Counted from the stretch's first letter, positions 8,458 through 17,316 are shown. The stretch is DNA of 64,000 bases from Chitinophaga niabensis (GCF_039545795.1 NZ_CP154260.1:1803001-1867000); one strand, 5' to 3'. Notes: generated from the letters alone by a model not told the origin. Made by a program: numbers and translations.

Positions 8458-9228
8458 ATGAAAAAATCAGTATTTCTTTTTGTTACCCTCATCACATTTT
8501 TGTCCGCCTGCAAGGATAAGGACAACCCAGCCCCGGATAACAGTAAAAAGTTCCTCAAAAAAGTAGTATCCGTAGAAGCGGGCGTTACCACTGTGTACAA
8601 CGTCACCTACGATGCGCAGAACCGCATCATATCATCTAACAGGGAAGATGGTTTAGAAACAAGGGAATTCACGTACAACGACAAAGGCTTTATCTCAAAG
8701 ATCAGCCTCCGGCAGGATAAGGACAATGATGTATATGAATTCACCTACAACGCCGCAGGTGAGCCCCAGGCCGGTATCCATAAGATGTATGCAGAAGGCG
8801 CGCTGTACGCAACAGAAAACTACCAGTACACCCTCGCTAACGGAAAAGTTACCCAGATCCATTCCATTACCCATACAGAGGAGGGAGAGATGGAAACTAC
8901 TTACAAGCTGTTCTACACCGGTGCGAATTTCACCAAACTAACTTCAGAAGGAGATGCGGGAGAAGTGAACGTTACACTCACCTATGGCAATAAGAAATCG
9001 CCTTACAGCGGTTTCCTGATGAAGTATGCCCTGGTTCCCAGTATTGCATTTGAATTATTCTCCCCCAATGAAATGCTGACGATGGACTTTAAATACGTTG
9101 GAGGCGGGCCTGACTTTTCCAGTACGGTCACTTACACTTATGGTGCAGATGGATTCCCCACAAAATCAGTAACGAAATTCGCTGACGAGACAGATAACGA
9201 TGTAACGTCAACATTCGAATACAGGTAA
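8458..9228 (+). CDS. Lipoprotein with YD-like beta repeats, unknown function
   Basis: The 256-residue product has a lipoprotein signal with Cys at residue 18 (LITFLSAC). The body is built from beta-hairpin-like repeats: VTYDAQNRIISSNREDG, FTYNDKGFISKIS, FTYNAAGEPQAG and VTYTYGADGFPTKS. This YD/RHS-like pattern resembles DUF4595-type Bacteroidota lipoproteins, which are thought to be envelope proteins; no enzymatic motif is visible. The gene has its own upstream -7 box and converges with the SIR2-like gene, leaving only 4 bases between the stops. I cannot assign a function. Confidence 0.75.
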   Translation: MKKSVFLFVTLITFLSACKDKDNPAPDNSKKFLKKVVSVEAGVTTVYNVTYDAQNRIISSNREDGLETREFTYNDKGFISKISLRQDKDNDVYEFTYNAAGEPQAGIHKMYAEGALYATENYQYTLANGKVTQIHSITHTEEGEMETTYKLFYTGANFTKLTSEGDAGEVNVTLTYGNKKSPYSGFLMKYALVPSIAFELFSPNEMLTMDFKYVGGGPDFSSTVTYTYGADGFPTKSVTKFADETDNDVTSTFEYR

Positions 9229-9232
9229 TGCC

Positions 9233-10108
9233 TTAACCCCAGGGATCCCTGTAGATCTCATCGTAACTGTTAACCTCAATCACTTTTAATCCTGTACTTT
9301 TCAGGAACAACGCCTTGCCCGCACTGCGGGCATTTGGCGTTTCTGTACGCGGCATCACATACCATCCTTCCTTTTTCCTGTCGGGGAATTTTTTAAAGTA
9401 CTTCGCTCTTTCTATCAGCAGCCAGCGGATAAATACTTCATTTTCTTCCATGGAAAGACCAAAGATGCAAAGGGGCTTGTTTAACAGGATCTCCAGCCAG
9501 GTTTGTTTTCCTTTCCAGTGTTTATGTGCATATAGCCCCCGGCTCATAAGGCTGCGGGCACGTTCCACGCAACCCATATAATGGGAGAGGCCCAGCCGGA
9601 TGCTGCGGGGATACCGTACAAAACCATTGATATACCAGATGCCAAAGCCGGCCGTGGGGCTTTTCAATTGCTGATCCCCATAATAAGTGCTCCAGGGGTA
9701 GAAATCGGAGAAACCTTTTTTATCCGTGAAGTATTGCTGCAGGTCCAGCGACCTGGGCAAGACCAGGTCGAAATTAGTGGTCAGTACCGGGCTGCCCATT
9801 TCCCGGGCTTTGGTGATAAAGCTTTTATGATGTGGTTGGAAAGACCAGTCTCCCAGCAACCTGGCCGCTTCTTTCTGAATAGCGTAATTGGCCGTTGATC
9901 CCTGTATGTCCAGCAGGTCGTAAAACTCCGTCATGCTAAGTCCCTGGGGTATCTGCTCAAAGTTTTCAGGGGAGAACTTCTTCCATAGCTGTAATAACAG
10001 GTGGTCCCAGGAAATGGCCTTTGGATTTCCTGGGTAACGATTAATACCATTGCCCACAATAAAGGCAATGTTTTCCCGGTTTGCTGATATGATCTCCCTG
10101 AGCGGCAT
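9233..10108 (-). CDS. SIR2-like domain protein with altered catalytic position
   Basis: The 291-residue product has the SIR2/Rossmann signature in order: FIVGNGINRYPG at 17-27 in place of the nucleotide-binding GAG loop, VLTTNFDLVLP at 108-118 with the conserved TNFD, WYINGFVRYP at 158-167 and a C-terminal IFGLSMEENEVFIRWLL at 215-231. In sirtuins and SIR2-type anti-phage NADases the third motif is normally HG with the catalytic His; here the codon is AAT and gives Asn161. No signal peptide or membrane helix is seen. SIR2-like proteins of this size occur as NAD-consuming defence effectors, usually beside a sensor gene, but the neighbours here are a lipoprotein and an AraC regulator. It may be a non-catalytic NAD or ADP-ribose binding protein. 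Confidence 0.7.
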   Translation of the reverse strand: MPLREIISANRENIAFIVGNGINRYPGNPKAISWDHLLLQLWKKFSPENFEQIPQGLSMTEFYDLLDIQGSTANYAIQKEAARLLGDWSFQPHHKSFITKAREMGSPVLTTNFDLVLPRSLDLQQYFTDKKGFSDFYPWSTYYGDQQLKSPTAGFGIWYINGFVRYPRSIRLGLSHYMGCVERARSLMSRGLYAHKHWKGKQTWLEILLNKPLCIFGLSMEENEVFIRWLLIERAKYFKKFPDRKKEGWYVMPRTETPNARSAGKALFLKSTGLKVIEVNSYDEIYRDPWG

Positions 10109-10323
10109 ATAAATGCTAATATAATGGAACAGATTGCCAATATGAGCATTCTATGGCATCCGGAATAGTTTTTTATTGCAGGCGAAATTGAATGTGCTTC
10201 ACAGAGGCAACTTTATACATGCTAAGGCGTCTTTATATCAAGATAGTTTCAATATAACAGCTAAGGCCGGAACCCGGTATCCAACATATTGTATCAAGTA
10301 TTTTTCTTTGTAAACAATGTATC

Positions 10324-10352
10324 CCCGCAGGTAGTCTTGCCTGCGGGTTTTT
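10324..10352 (+). terminator. Strong intrinsic terminator, possibly ending a small RNA
   Basis: CCCGCAGG at 10324-10331 pairs perfectly with CCTGCGGG at 10340-10347 over an 8-base loop, followed by TTTTT at 10348-10352. It has a T tract only on the plus strand, yet no plus-strand gene ends upstream: the nearest is the gene ending at 9228. It may therefore end a short noncoding transcript starting in 10150-10320, or simply insulate the AraC promoter from antisense read-through. Confidence 0.7.
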
Positions 10353-10362
10353 CTTTCCCGCA

Positions 10363-10393
10363 TTTGTAATTCTAAATGTTTTCCCTACATTTA
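10363..10393 (+). promoter_or_regulatory. Predicted promoter of the 10442 AraC gene
   Basis: TTTG at 10363-10366, exactly 19 bases, then TACATTTA at 10386-10393. Only the last base departs from TTTG-N19-TAnnTTTG. The predicted start near 10400 gives a leader of about 40 bases. Confidence 0.6.
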
Positions 10394-10441
10394 CAATCTC
10401 CCCCCCCTCACATATTCAATTAATAGTTCCAACCTGTATTT

Positions 10442-11272
10442 ATGAAAGGAATGTCGTTGGGAGAGATGCACTCATTCAGCATCCGGCAGGATGTAATACC
10501 TTACTACTATACACAGTTCCACACCCATGCGGAGGTGGAGATCGTTCATGTCGAAGAAGGGAAAGGTCTGCATTTTATCGGCAAACATGTATCCGGCTTC
10601 CAGCCCGGCGATGTGCTCATGATCGGCGCAGATGTACCTCATTACTGGAAACGCAGTGAAGAAGACGCGACCAGGGCTACGCTGCTGCATTTCAGGGAAG
10701 ATTTCTGGGGCGAAACTTTCCTGCGCCTCCATGAAAATGCACATATCCGTTCCCTGCTCCAAAAAGCCAGAAAGGGAATTGTGATAAAAGGGGATACCGG
10801 CAAACAGGCCGCAGATATGCTCAGCCGCATGCTGAGCGCCGGAGCTACAGAAAAACTCATATTGCTGCTCAATCTTTTACATGTGATCTCCCGCGCTGAG
10901 GACCTGGAATTTCTTTCAGACAGTATGATCTCCCCGGATAAGGATGAAATGGACCGGATCAATAACGTATACCGTTATTCCCAGATGCATTTCACCAGGA
11001 AGATAGACCTGGAGGAGATAGCGGCGGTGGCCTGTATCAGTCCCAACTCTTTTTGCCGCTTCTTTAAGTCGAAAACGAAAAAAACATTTTCCCGCTTCCT
11101 GATGGAGCTTAGAGTAGGGCATGCCTGCAAGTTATTGATGGAAAGCCGCCTGAATAACAAGCGGATATGTTTTGAAAGTGGCTTTAATAATTTCTCCAAT
11201 TTCCATAAGTGTTTTAAGCAGGTAACGGGAAAAAGCCCGCTGGAATATCAGAAGTCGTTCCAATTGGATTAA
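10442..11272 (+). CDS. AraC-family regulator with cupin sensor domain
   Basis: A 276-residue transcription factor. The N-terminal cupin begins near residue 10, with FHTHAEVEIVHVEEGKG around 26-42 and the FQPGDVLMIGADVPHYW turn around 53-68, the layout of sugar-sensing AraC proteins. The C-terminal double helix-turn-helix covers about 170-270 (IDLEEIAAVACISPNSFCRFFK and ICFESGFNNFSNFHKCFKQVTGKSP regions). It resembles the 36515-37399 regulator in domain order. It is a single gene with its own promoter; the neighbours are a SIR2-like gene and an orphan FecR gene, so its target is not evident. Confidence 0.9.
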   Translation: MKGMSLGEMHSFSIRQDVIPYYYTQFHTHAEVEIVHVEEGKGLHFIGKHVSGFQPGDVLMIGADVPHYWKRSEEDATRATLLHFREDFWGETFLRLHENAHIRSLLQKARKGIVIKGDTGKQAADMLSRMLSAGATEKLILLLNLLHVISRAEDLEFLSDSMISPDKDEMDRINNVYRYSQMHFTRKIDLEEIAAVACISPNSFCRFFKSKTKKTFSRFLMELRVGHACKLLMESRLNNKRICFESGFNNFSNFHKCFKQVTGKSPLEYQKSFQLD

Positions 11273-11449
11273 TATCACATATAAATTATTATTTTGTCTG
11301 ACAATAATATTAGATTTAGGATCAAAATCTATACCGGGGGATTTTTAATATAACCTAACCCGTAAGCATCAACTAGACCGTGAAAGTATTGCATAGAAAT
11401 TTTGGACTGACTAGGGGATTGACACAATCTTTAATAGGTCAACTTTCCA

Positions 11450-13048
11450 ATGGAACAGCATTATAGCAATCTGGTTCAAAAATATCTGGCTAACAACCTT
11501 ACAGCTTCCGAGCAAATGGAGCTGGCGAGGTTGAGTCGGTTGTATGAGCCGCGCCAGTTGATGGGAGGGATGTTTGTTGTGAATCCTTTTATGCTGAAAG
11601 AAGAAGGGATGGCCGAACAGGAGGAGATGGAAGATGTGCCTGTGCCGGTACAGGTGGAAGAGGATCCTGCATATGATGATCCTGAAGATGATGACCCTGA
11701 AACAGAAGAGCGGCAACAGGGAGAAACAATACTTATACACCAGCACCAGGTAGCGAAAGATAGTTTTTACGATGAAGAAGAGGAGGACGATGATTTTGAC
11801 GATGATGAAGATGAAAACACTTCCCTGCGGAAAAGCCAGCCAGACCACGAATTTTCCTACCTGTCTCTCGCATACGGTGTTCCTCCGGCCCGCAACCGCC
11901 AGGTACTGGAGGAGCTACATAGCCGCATCTCCAACTGGAGCAGTAATCAGACCTCGTTACCGCTGCTTTCCGGCAACGGCCAGGTATTTGAACATTTAGA
12001 AAGCCGCGTTTCCAACTGGAATGATAAACCAGCTGAACCATCCCCCCGCAGCCGCCAGACGTTCGGGCAGCTGGAAAGCCGCATCGCCGGGGCGATCCCG
12101 GGCAAAATGCCCTCCCGGCAGAAAATACTATTCCTTTTCGCTGCCGTTGCAATAGTCATTTTGTGTATCTCGTGCTACTGGTATTCACGTTACAAAGCGC
12201 AGCAAAGAATAGAGGAACTGCATAACCGGCAGCTGATCAAACCCGGCAGCAACAAAGCCACGCTGATCCTTTCGGATGGTTCCGCCATTGAGCTGCTCAA
12301 TCGCAGAGATGGCCTTCTTACCGTTCAGGGAGGAATAGAAGTGCTCAAATCCGGAGATATTATGCTGGAATACAAAGTACCGCCATCCGGGGTAAAGGAA
12401 ATTGTTTCCAACACCATTGCCACTCCCCGTGGCGGCATTTACCAGCTCAGTTTGCCGGATGGTTCACACATCACCCTGAATGCCGGATCTTCCCTCACAT
12501 TCCCCACCGTATTCAGCGGCCCAAGCCGGGAAGTGGTACTTACCGGCGAAGCCTTTTTTGAAGTAGCGGAAGATACCCTGAGGCCCTTCCGGGTAAAAGC
12601 AGGAGAAACAGTAGTAGAGGCAATAGGCACCAGTTTTAACGTGCTGTCTTACACCGGCGAACCGCAGCAAACCACCACCATGGTGTCCGGCTCCGTGAAG
12701 CTCAATGCCCTGGGATTAGCGCATATCATCCGGCCCGGGGAACAGGCGGTGGTGCATTATCCCACGCGCAGGGTGCAGGTAAGGAATGCCAATGTGGAAG
12801 AGGAGATTGCCTGGAAGAACGGAAAGTTCCGGTTCTTTAACCGCAACGCTGCCAGTGTTATCAATCAGGCGGCACGCTGGTATAACATGGATGTGGAATG
12901 GGAAGGCGATTTCTCCGATGTGTTACTATCTGCAGACACCTTACGGGATGTCCCTCTTTCCGGCTTACTGGAAATGCTTGAAGCATCCGGCCAGGTACAC
13001 TTTAAAACAAAGGAGAAACGCCTCATCGTTTTACCCGGCAGCTGGTAA
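11450..13048 (+). CDS. Orphan FecR-domain membrane protein with acidic N-terminus and three repeats
   Basis: The 532-residue product has a normal FecR C-terminal half: one membrane helix at 225-246, the FecR domain about 322-425 with VVLTGEAFFEV, and a DUF4974-like end about 465-530. The cytoplasmic N-terminal half is unusual, about 225 residues instead of the usual 80-100. It contains a very acidic block (about 105-123, mostly Asp/Glu) and three related segments: NRQVLEELHSRISNW at 149-163, NGQVFEHLESRVSNW at 176-190 and SRQTFGQLESRIAGA at 201-215. No sigma gene and no STN transporter is adjacent. It may bind a distant sigma factor, several partners, or none. The stop is 4 bases from the convergent OmpA gene. 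Confidence 0.88.
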   Translation: MEQHYSNLVQKYLANNLTASEQMELARLSRLYEPRQLMGGMFVVNPFMLKEEGMAEQEEMEDVPVPVQVEEDPAYDDPEDDDPETEERQQGETILIHQHQVAKDSFYDEEEEDDDFDDDEDENTSLRKSQPDHEFSYLSLAYGVPPARNRQVLEELHSRISNWSSNQTSLPLLSGNGQVFEHLESRVSNWNDKPAEPSPRSRQTFGQLESRIAGAIPGKMPSRQKILFLFAAVAIVILCISCYWYSRYKAQQRIEELHNRQLIKPGSNKATLILSDGSAIELLNRRDGLLTVQGGIEVLKSGDIMLEYKVPPSGVKEIVSNTIATPRGGIYQLSLPDGSHITLNAGSSLTFPTVFSGPSREVVLTGEAFFEVAEDTLRPFRVKAGETVVEAIGTSFNVLSYTGEPQQTTTMVSGSVKLNALGLAHIIRPGEQAVVHYPTRRVQVRNANVEEEIAWKNGKFRFFNRNAASVINQAARWYNMDVEWEGDFSDVLLSADTLRDVPLSGLLEMLEASGQVHFKTKEKRLIVLPGSW

Positions 13049-13052
13049 AGCC

Positions 13053-14666
13053 TTACAACACTTTTATCTCCGTTCTCCTGTTCTGCTGATGCTCCGCTTC
13101 CGTACAATCCGTACAGGTATTCACTGGTTTCATTTCTCCATATCCTTTTGCCACCATTCTGCCTTTACTAATACCATTCCTCACCAGGTAATCTACCACA
13201 CTTTGCGCCCTTGCCTGCGAAAGCTTCAGGTTATGTGCATCACTGCCCCTTGCATCTGTATGCGCAGATAATTCAATACGCACTGCAGGATTATCCCGCA
13301 GAAAGAGGATCAGCTTTTTAAGATCGGAACTTGCTTCAGGGCGAAGGTCTGACCTGTCCAGATCATAATAGATCTTTTCCAGCCTGATCTCTTTACCTTC
13401 CACCGCTTCTTCCACGCCTAATTCCAGCTGCACATACAAAACCTGGCTTCTGTTCAGGCCTTTGGTGCTGACCTTCTCAATATTGGAGAGGTAGTTTTTC
13501 TTTTTACCCGCTACGTTGAACTCAGAGCCGGCCTCCAGCTGAAAACGGAATTCTCCTGAACCCGCTTTGGAAGAGGCCTGGCGCACACTGCTTTTAGTTT
13601 CGTTGGTGAGCGTAACGTTCACATCACCTTCCGCCGCTCCGGAAGTTTTATTCACCGCTTTACCTACCAATGTGAACCGGGGATCATTATGTGTTAACGA
13701 AACCACGATGTCACCGGCAGTATATTGCTCTTTGTCCACAGTGCCGTAGGTGGCAGCAATGTCGTTCAGACTGGCTTTTACGGTATAATCCTGTTGCATT
13801 GTTTGAGGGAATAGCACTTTGCCATTTTTATCTGTAGCAGCTTCCGCTATTTTGCCCGCTGCATTGAACAGTGCAACGGTGGCATCAGGCAGCGGCTGCC
13901 CCGTTAGCTCGTCTTTTACATATACCTGTATGTCTTTCAAAGGAACCGCGGCAGGAGGGGGCGTTTGCTTATTCTTCTTCTTAACAGGGAAGATGCGGTA
14001 ACTCAGGCCCGCAAAAACGCCATAGGAAGAAACGGAGGTAATGTCTTTCACATAGTTCACATTGTTAGGCAATGCAATGATCTCCGAATAGGAATAGGCT
14101 TCCTCACTATTGATATGATAGAGATAGTAAGCCCCGGCATGTACTGCCCATTTGGGTGTGAAATAATAATTAACCCTGGCCTGTGCTTTTGCCGCGCCAT
14201 ATAGCTTTTTACTATAACCTGCATGGTTGAACATAGACATATTCAACGGTCCTGCAAAAACGGCGTCCGCCTTAATGGCGGACCCCTCTGCATAAGAAAT
14301 GCCTCCCCGCAGGTTCAGTTCCACCACCAGCTTTTGGGTCTGGAGTTTAAATGAAGGTCCTATGCCCGCAAAGTATCGTTGCATTTTTGTGGCGGAAAAT
14401 GTATAACCGGTAGCGTTTAAACCAGTGGAATCGTAGCTGGCAGCTTTATTGGCGTAAGCGTCAACGTCTATACCAATACCCCAGAAGCTCCAGTACTTAT
14501 CCGCGCTGAAGCCTGCATTAAAGCCTGCCAGCGGCATTTTAACGGTAGAGGGCATATTGTATTTATGGCCAAGATCAAGGCCGCCCCTGAGGGAAAATTG
14601 CGTGAATTTATGTTGTGCAGAAGCCGTGCCGGCTATAAAGAACAGTAGAAGTAGTAAACGTTTCAT
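13053..14666 (-). CDS. OmpA-family outer-membrane protein with beta-barrel N-terminus
   Basis: The 537-residue protein has a signal peptide (cleavage near TASAQ, residues 15-18), an N-terminal outer-membrane barrel up to about 225, a carboxypeptidase-like immunoglobulin domain around 240-310 (VYVKDELTGQPLPDATV), a second similar segment around 325-400, and a C-terminal OmpA domain from about 425. The OmpA part carries IELSAHTDARGSD, LSQARAQSVVDYL, KGYGEMKPV and NRRTEIKVL, including the Asp and Arg that bind peptidoglycan diaminopimelate. It anchors the outer membrane to the wall. The order barrel, Ig-like, OmpA is common in Bacteroidota. It is a single minus-strand gene; a lipoprotein gene lies upstream on the same strand, separated by a terminator. 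Confidence 0.92.
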   Translation of the reverse strand: MKRLLLLLFFIAGTASAQHKFTQFSLRGGLDLGHKYNMPSTVKMPLAGFNAGFSADKYWSFWGIGIDVDAYANKAASYDSTGLNATGYTFSATKMQRYFAGIGPSFKLQTQKLVVELNLRGGISYAEGSAIKADAVFAGPLNMSMFNHAGYSKKLYGAAKAQARVNYYFTPKWAVHAGAYYLYHINSEEAYSYSEIIALPNNVNYVKDITSVSSYGVFAGLSYRIFPVKKKNKQTPPPAAVPLKDIQVYVKDELTGQPLPDATVALFNAAGKIAEAATDKNGKVLFPQTMQQDYTVKASLNDIAATYGTVDKEQYTAGDIVVSLTHNDPRFTLVGKAVNKTSGAAEGDVNVTLTNETKSSVRQASSKAGSGEFRFQLEAGSEFNVAGKKKNYLSNIEKVSTKGLNRSQVLYVQLELGVEEAVEGKEIRLEKIYYDLDRSDLRPEASSDLKKLILFLRDNPAVRIELSAHTDARGSDAHNLKLSQARAQSVVDYLVRNGISKGRMVAKGYGEMKPVNTCTDCTEAEHQQNRRTEIKVL

Positions 14667-14730
14667 CTTTCATGTTTTTGATCACATATAAAGATCAACA
14701 GAGGGCCTGGTTTGTTACCTCTCAGCATAA

Positions 14731-14764
14731 AAGAAGCCGTCCCGATGTACCGGGACGGCTTCTT
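14731..14764 (-). terminator. Terminator after the 14787-15851 lipoprotein gene
   Basis: A perfect 14-bp stem, AAGAAGCCGTCCCG (14731-14744) with CGGGACGGCTTCTT (14751-14764) around a 6-base loop. On the minus strand it is followed by TTTTATG, so it works for the lipoprotein gene and separates it from the OmpA gene. Confidence 0.85.
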
Positions 14765-14786
14765 CAATTTAAGGGGCTATGTTATA

Positions 14787-15851
14787 CTATTTGCTATTCA
14801 TTTGATTGATCAGGCCAATTAAGGCTGCCTCAGATACTTCCTGTGGTATAAAATCGATCCCTACATAATTATCTGTACCGTTAGGAGCGGGGATGGTCAC
14901 ATCTTTCATGTGTGCGTAGAACTTTCCGTTTTTGGAAGAGATGGCCAGGAAAGTACCTTCCATACCCACGGTGAATGATTGCTGATAGCTCAGTAACCCT
15001 TCTTTACCGGCTGGTGCATTCACAATCACATTGTACAGTTTAATGAGCGTATTCTGGTTCTTTTGCTTGAAGAAGAGCATTGTAGGTTCTTTGCCGGTGT
15101 AGTTGGCGCTGGTTTGCTCATTATAGTTAACGGTGAAGTAACCCAGTACTGTTACCCTTGTACCGCCATTATTCAGGAGTGCATCACAGTTCCGCCACTG
15201 ACCCAGGGCATCCAGCATAAAGGTAGATTCGGTACCTGTAGGGTTGGAGGTGGCCGTAGTACCCATATCTATCCAGGAAACGCCTTTAGGTATTTTGATA
15301 CTGGAAGTTACGCTGCTGGAAGCATTCACGTGATTGTAACCGGTAGTGGTATAAGAAACGGTAGTGTCTCCCTCCCAGATCGGAATTTTGTTGCTCTGGC
15401 CCTGTGCTTCTCTTATACCCAATGGTACTACCACCTGCGCGGAGTCTTTCTTAATGCCCAGTTCAGCACCGTTCTTATCAGCTTTCACGATCAGCTCTCC
15501 GAAGGAGCGCAGGAAACCGCCTTTGGCATCCATGGTTGGTTTATCTCCCAGGATCATGTCGCTGGGTTTCAGAATGTCTTTAACATGCACTTTAATGTTC
15601 CCGCTCACTACATTGTTATTGGCATCGAGAAATACGTTAGCGGGAAACTTGATCTTTGTGCCTTTGCTGGTGGTGATGGTTCCGCCAACACCGGCATCGA
15701 GGGTGAAGGATTCTGCTTTAGGAGCATAAGCTTCAAAGAAAGCAGCCATAGTGCCCAGGTCAGAAAAATCATTCGTTACCTGTTTGTCTTTCCGGCAGGA
15801 GGTGATACCTACAGCGGAAATAACGGCGATGGAAAGGATCAGCTTTTTCAT
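14787..15851 (-). CDS. Lipoprotein of unknown function, 354 aa
   Basis: I chose ATG 15851, which gives a clean lipoprotein signal with Cys at residue 19 (SAVGITSC); an upstream in-frame start would add 15 non-signal residues. After a short linker the protein contains GGTITTSKGTKIKFPANVF and VVSGNIKVHVKDILKPSDMIL, a beta-sandwich pattern reminiscent of ZU5-like or carboxypeptidase-regulatory folds; this is a weak resemblance. The rest is beta-rich with no catalytic motif seen. It is monocistronic with a strong terminator. Its place beside an OmpA protein suggests an envelope structural role, which is inference only. Confidence 0.72.
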   Translation of the reverse strand: MKKLILSIAVISAVGITSCRKDKQVTNDFSDLGTMAAFFEAYAPKAESFTLDAGVGGTITTSKGTKIKFPANVFLDANNNVVSGNIKVHVKDILKPSDMILGDKPTMDAKGGFLRSFGELIVKADKNGAELGIKKDSAQVVVPLGIREAQGQSNKIPIWEGDTTVSYTTTGYNHVNASSSVTSSIKIPKGVSWIDMGTTATSNPTGTESTFMLDALGQWRNCDALLNNGGTRVTVLGYFTVNYNEQTSANYTGKEPTMLFFKQKNQNTLIKLYNVIVNAPAGKEGLLSYQQSFTVGMEGTFLAISSKNGKFYAHMKDVTIPAPNGTDNYVGIDFIPQEVSEAALIGLINQMNSK

Positions 15852-16029
15852 ATAGTGTGTTTTTGTTTTCAGGAGTAGATAACCAACCGGGAACAATTGT
15901 TACCTCCATCCTGAAAAAAAACACTAAGTCATTGATATTCATGTTTGCTGTCTGCCATTAATTTTTTCATGGATTATTTTTTTAAAGTATATTCATAAGC
16001 GGAACTACCCATTCACTAAATTTAATCAA

Positions 16030-17286
16030 ATGCCTGTATACCCAACGCATCCCTGGAGCCCTGTACAAAAAATTTCTTTCCGGTTCTTCTTCGCCTTTTT
16101 CATCTTATATACTTTTCCCTTTCCGCTCACGGAGGTACCGTACCTGTCTTACGGATATTCACTGTTATGGCATAAGGTGATTCCATGGATCGGCACGCAT
16201 TTCCTGCATCTTCCGCCCATCACCATTTTTACCAATGGCAGTGGTGATACCACTTATGATTATGTATTACTGCTCAGTTACGTAACGCTGGCCCTGCTGA
16301 TCGCCATTATCTGGTCTTTGCTGGACAGGCGGCGGAAGAGTTATCATATGGCCTATCACTGGCTGAGAGTACTGATCCGTTATTACCTCGCGGGTATGAT
16401 GTTCTCTTACGGCTTTGCCAAAGTGTTCCATCTGCAAATGCCTTTCCCTTATCTCTCACAACTGGTGCAGCCTTTCGGGGATAAATCGCCTATGGGCCTG
16501 GCATGGTCCTATGTAGGTTATTCGAGTGCTTTCAGCGCATTCACCGGCTGGTCTGAAGTGGTTGCAGGTGCATTCCTCCTCTTCCGCAGAACAACACTGC
16601 TGGGGGCTATATTATGCGCCTTCGTTGCCGTGAACATTGTAGCCATCAATTTTTGCTTCGATGTACCGGTGAAACTATTCTCTTCTATGTTGCTGCTGAT
16701 GTCCCTATTCCTGATGGCGCCGGATGTGCAGCGTTTACTGAACGTTTTTCTCCTGAACAAACCCGCAGAGCCACGGGTTTATTATTCCTTCCTGCCTAAA
16801 CGCTGGATGCGCATTACAGCCATTGTGATAAAAGTCCTGTTCATTGCATACATCCTCATCAGCCAGGTTGAAAATGGCATAAGAGGGCAGGCGGCTTATG
16901 GCGACAAACGTCCTAAACCACCTTTATATGGTATTTACAATACAGAATTACTTGTTCGTAACAATGATACCATTCCGCCACTCACAACAGATACTACCCG
17001 CTGGCGGCAGCTGATCATCCAGTTTGAAAAGAGGGCCACGGTAAAACTGATGAATGATACGATCAAGCCGTATAACTTTGTGCTGGACACTACCTTGAAA
17101 ACAGTTACGGTATTTAGTAACACAGATACCCTGCATAAAACGGTACTGAATTATAAAGCAGATTCCGTGTACCTCACTTTATCCAACGATTCGCTCTATT
17201 ACCGCTTTAAAAAATATGATCACCGGAATTTCCGCCTCGTGAACCGGGGATTCAGGTGGGTGAATGAATATCCCTTCAATCGCTAA
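16030..17286 (+). CDS. DoxX-like integral membrane protein
   Basis: The 418-residue protein has about seven hydrophobic helices in residues 15-290 (for example FRFFFAFFILYTFPFPL, VLLLSYVTLALLIAIIW, LLGAILCAFVAVNIVAI), including the YYLAGMMFSYGFAKVFHLQMPFP segment typical of DoxX-like proteins in Bacteroidota. A soluble C-terminal domain of about 120 residues follows, probably on the periplasmic side (TTDTTRWRQLIIQFEKRATVKLMND). DoxX proteins are linked to envelope redox stress and respiratory chains in other bacteria; the role here is not shown. The gene stands alone and ends at a hairpin terminator. Confidence 0.75.
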   Translation: MPVYPTHPWSPVQKISFRFFFAFFILYTFPFPLTEVPYLSYGYSLLWHKVIPWIGTHFLHLPPITIFTNGSGDTTYDYVLLLSYVTLALLIAIIWSLLDRRRKSYHMAYHWLRVLIRYYLAGMMFSYGFAKVFHLQMPFPYLSQLVQPFGDKSPMGLAWSYVGYSSAFSAFTGWSEVVAGAFLLFRRTTLLGAILCAFVAVNIVAINFCFDVPVKLFSSMLLLMSLFLMAPDVQRLLNVFLLNKPAEPRVYYSFLPKRWMRITAIVIKVLFIAYILISQVENGIRGQAAYGDKRPKPPLYGIYNTELLVRNNDTIPPLTTDTTRWRQLIIQFEKRATVKLMNDTIKPYNFVLDTTLKTVTVFSNTDTLHKTVLNYKADSVYLTLSNDSLYYRFKKYDHRNFRLVNRGFRWVNEYPFNR

Positions 17287-17291
17287 AAGAA

Positions 17292-17316
17292 AAGGCCCGG
17301 GAATTTTCCGGGCCTT
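17292..17316 (+). terminator. Terminator after the DoxX-like gene
   Basis: AAGGCCCGG (17292-17300) pairs with CCGGGCCTT (17308-17316) over a 7-base loop. The stem is GC-rich and begins 5 bases after the stop codon. The following sequence is AT-rich rather than a pure T run. Confidence 0.7.

Larger units (their letters stand above)
10109..10441. other. Gene-free region holding a hairpin and a promoter
   Basis: No credible coding frame is present in these 333 bases. The AT-rich left part (10109-10320) holds nothing I can name apart from upstream sequence of the minus-strand SIR2-like gene. The right part contains a strong plus-strand terminator at 10324-10352 with no plus-strand gene before it, then a well-formed promoter at 10363-10393 for the AraC gene, then a C tract (about 10400-10407) in its leader. 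Confidence 0.6.

Noticed and set aside
9233..11272. SIR2-like gene plus AraC gene as a two-gene defence system
   Set aside because: The genes are divergent, the AraC protein has an ordinary sugar-type cupin, and no nuclease, TIR or sensor partner is present.
15063..15878. Plus-strand open frame of 271 codons opposite the lipoprotein gene
   Set aside because: No family features; the minus strand has a clear lipoprotein signal and beta-sandwich pattern and a matching terminator.
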